Shown: positions 5,373-5,476 of the stretch, piece by piece
Layout of the letters: the number at the start of each line of letters is the position of its first letter
Position numbering within the stretch: the first letter of the stretch is position 1
Assembly: GCA_022562855.1 (NCBI GenBank)
Contig: JADFON010000158.1
Span: 1 to 5,476 of the forward strand
Reading direction: 5' to 3'
DNA from: Candidatus Zhuqueibacterota bacterium
GTDB taxonomy: Bacteria > SM23-31
Length of the DNA: 5,476 nucleotides
Program-made: the position numbers and the translations under genes
Notes under the pieces: model-generated
Seen by the model: only the letters and a program-made list of their open reading frames with translations
The model's database searches: none
What the model was told of the DNA's origin: nothing

Positions 5373-5476
5373 ATGAATACGAATAGTTGTACCACAACCG
5401 TTTTTGTAGTGTGGATCGTAAACAGTATATTAGCTACCGTACTCAACGTGTTTATATTGAATTGGGATGCTATGGC
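5373..5476 (+). CDS. N-terminus of an unrecognised membrane protein, 3' truncated by the window edge
   Basis: ATG at 5373 opens a frame with no stop through the window end, giving 34 whole codons. The peptide begins MNTNSCTTTVFVV and is hydrophobic from about residue 8 to 29, which reads as one membrane-spanning segment (or an uncleaved signal) ending at NWDAM. There are no basic residues before the segment, so it is a poor Sec signal peptide and more likely the first helix of an integral membrane protein. I do not recognise the family. The strong ribosome binding site supports translation. The terminator upstream suggests a separate unit from the S9 gene. Confidence 0.65.
   Translation, partial: MNTNSCTTTVFVVWIVNSILATVLNVFILNWDAM

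Overview
The window holds five protein-coding genes, all on the + strand. It opens inside one gene and closes inside another. In order they are: the 3' end of an S9 (prolyl-oligopeptidase family) serine peptidase; a complete secreted M1 zinc aminopeptidase; an exported or membrane-anchored methionine sulfoxide reductase B; a complete secreted S9 peptidase with a TolB/PD40-type propeller; and the first 34 codons of an unrecognised membrane protein. No tRNA, rRNA, CRISPR array or insertion sequence was seen.

Organism: base composition is moderate, with codon use mixed between A/T- and G/C-ending codons and AT-rich gaps. The genes have clear Shine-Dalgarno sites (GGAG, AGGAG, GGAGG, GGGGAGG) and one gap carries a textbook sigma70-type promoter. 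Secreted S9 and M1 peptidases are abundant in the Fibrobacteres-Chlorobi-Bacteroidetes superphylum and its uncultured relatives (Marinimicrobia, Ignavibacteria, Calditrichota and similar). The strong Shine-Dalgarno sites argue against a typical Bacteroidia or Flavobacteriia genome, where they are weak. This placement is an inference made without any database search.

Layout: 1-344 is the S9 C-terminus. 345-599 is a gap with a 20-bp G-rich tandem repeat (365-424) and a perfect 12-bp hairpin (536-562). 600-2225 is the M1 peptidase and 2319-2873 is msrB. 2874-3199 is a gap with a palindrome, an imperfect hairpin and a strong promoter framed by a 7-bp inverted repeat. 3200-5245 is the second S9 peptidase, followed by a hairpin terminator near 5274-5340. 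5373 to the end is the start of the next gene.

How the genes may work together: all three complete genes carry N-terminal export or anchor signals, so this is a cell-envelope set. Two or three peptidases would trim peptides outside the cytoplasm, and MsrB would repair oxidised methionines in envelope proteins. The 255- and 326-base gaps with their own signals suggest separate transcription units rather than one operon; M1 and msrB (93 bases apart, no terminator seen) could be co-transcribed. Nothing here is clearly a new system. The points most worth checking are the MsrB that lacks the usual resolving cysteine, the operator-like dyad around the S9 promoter, and the G-rich tandem repeat.
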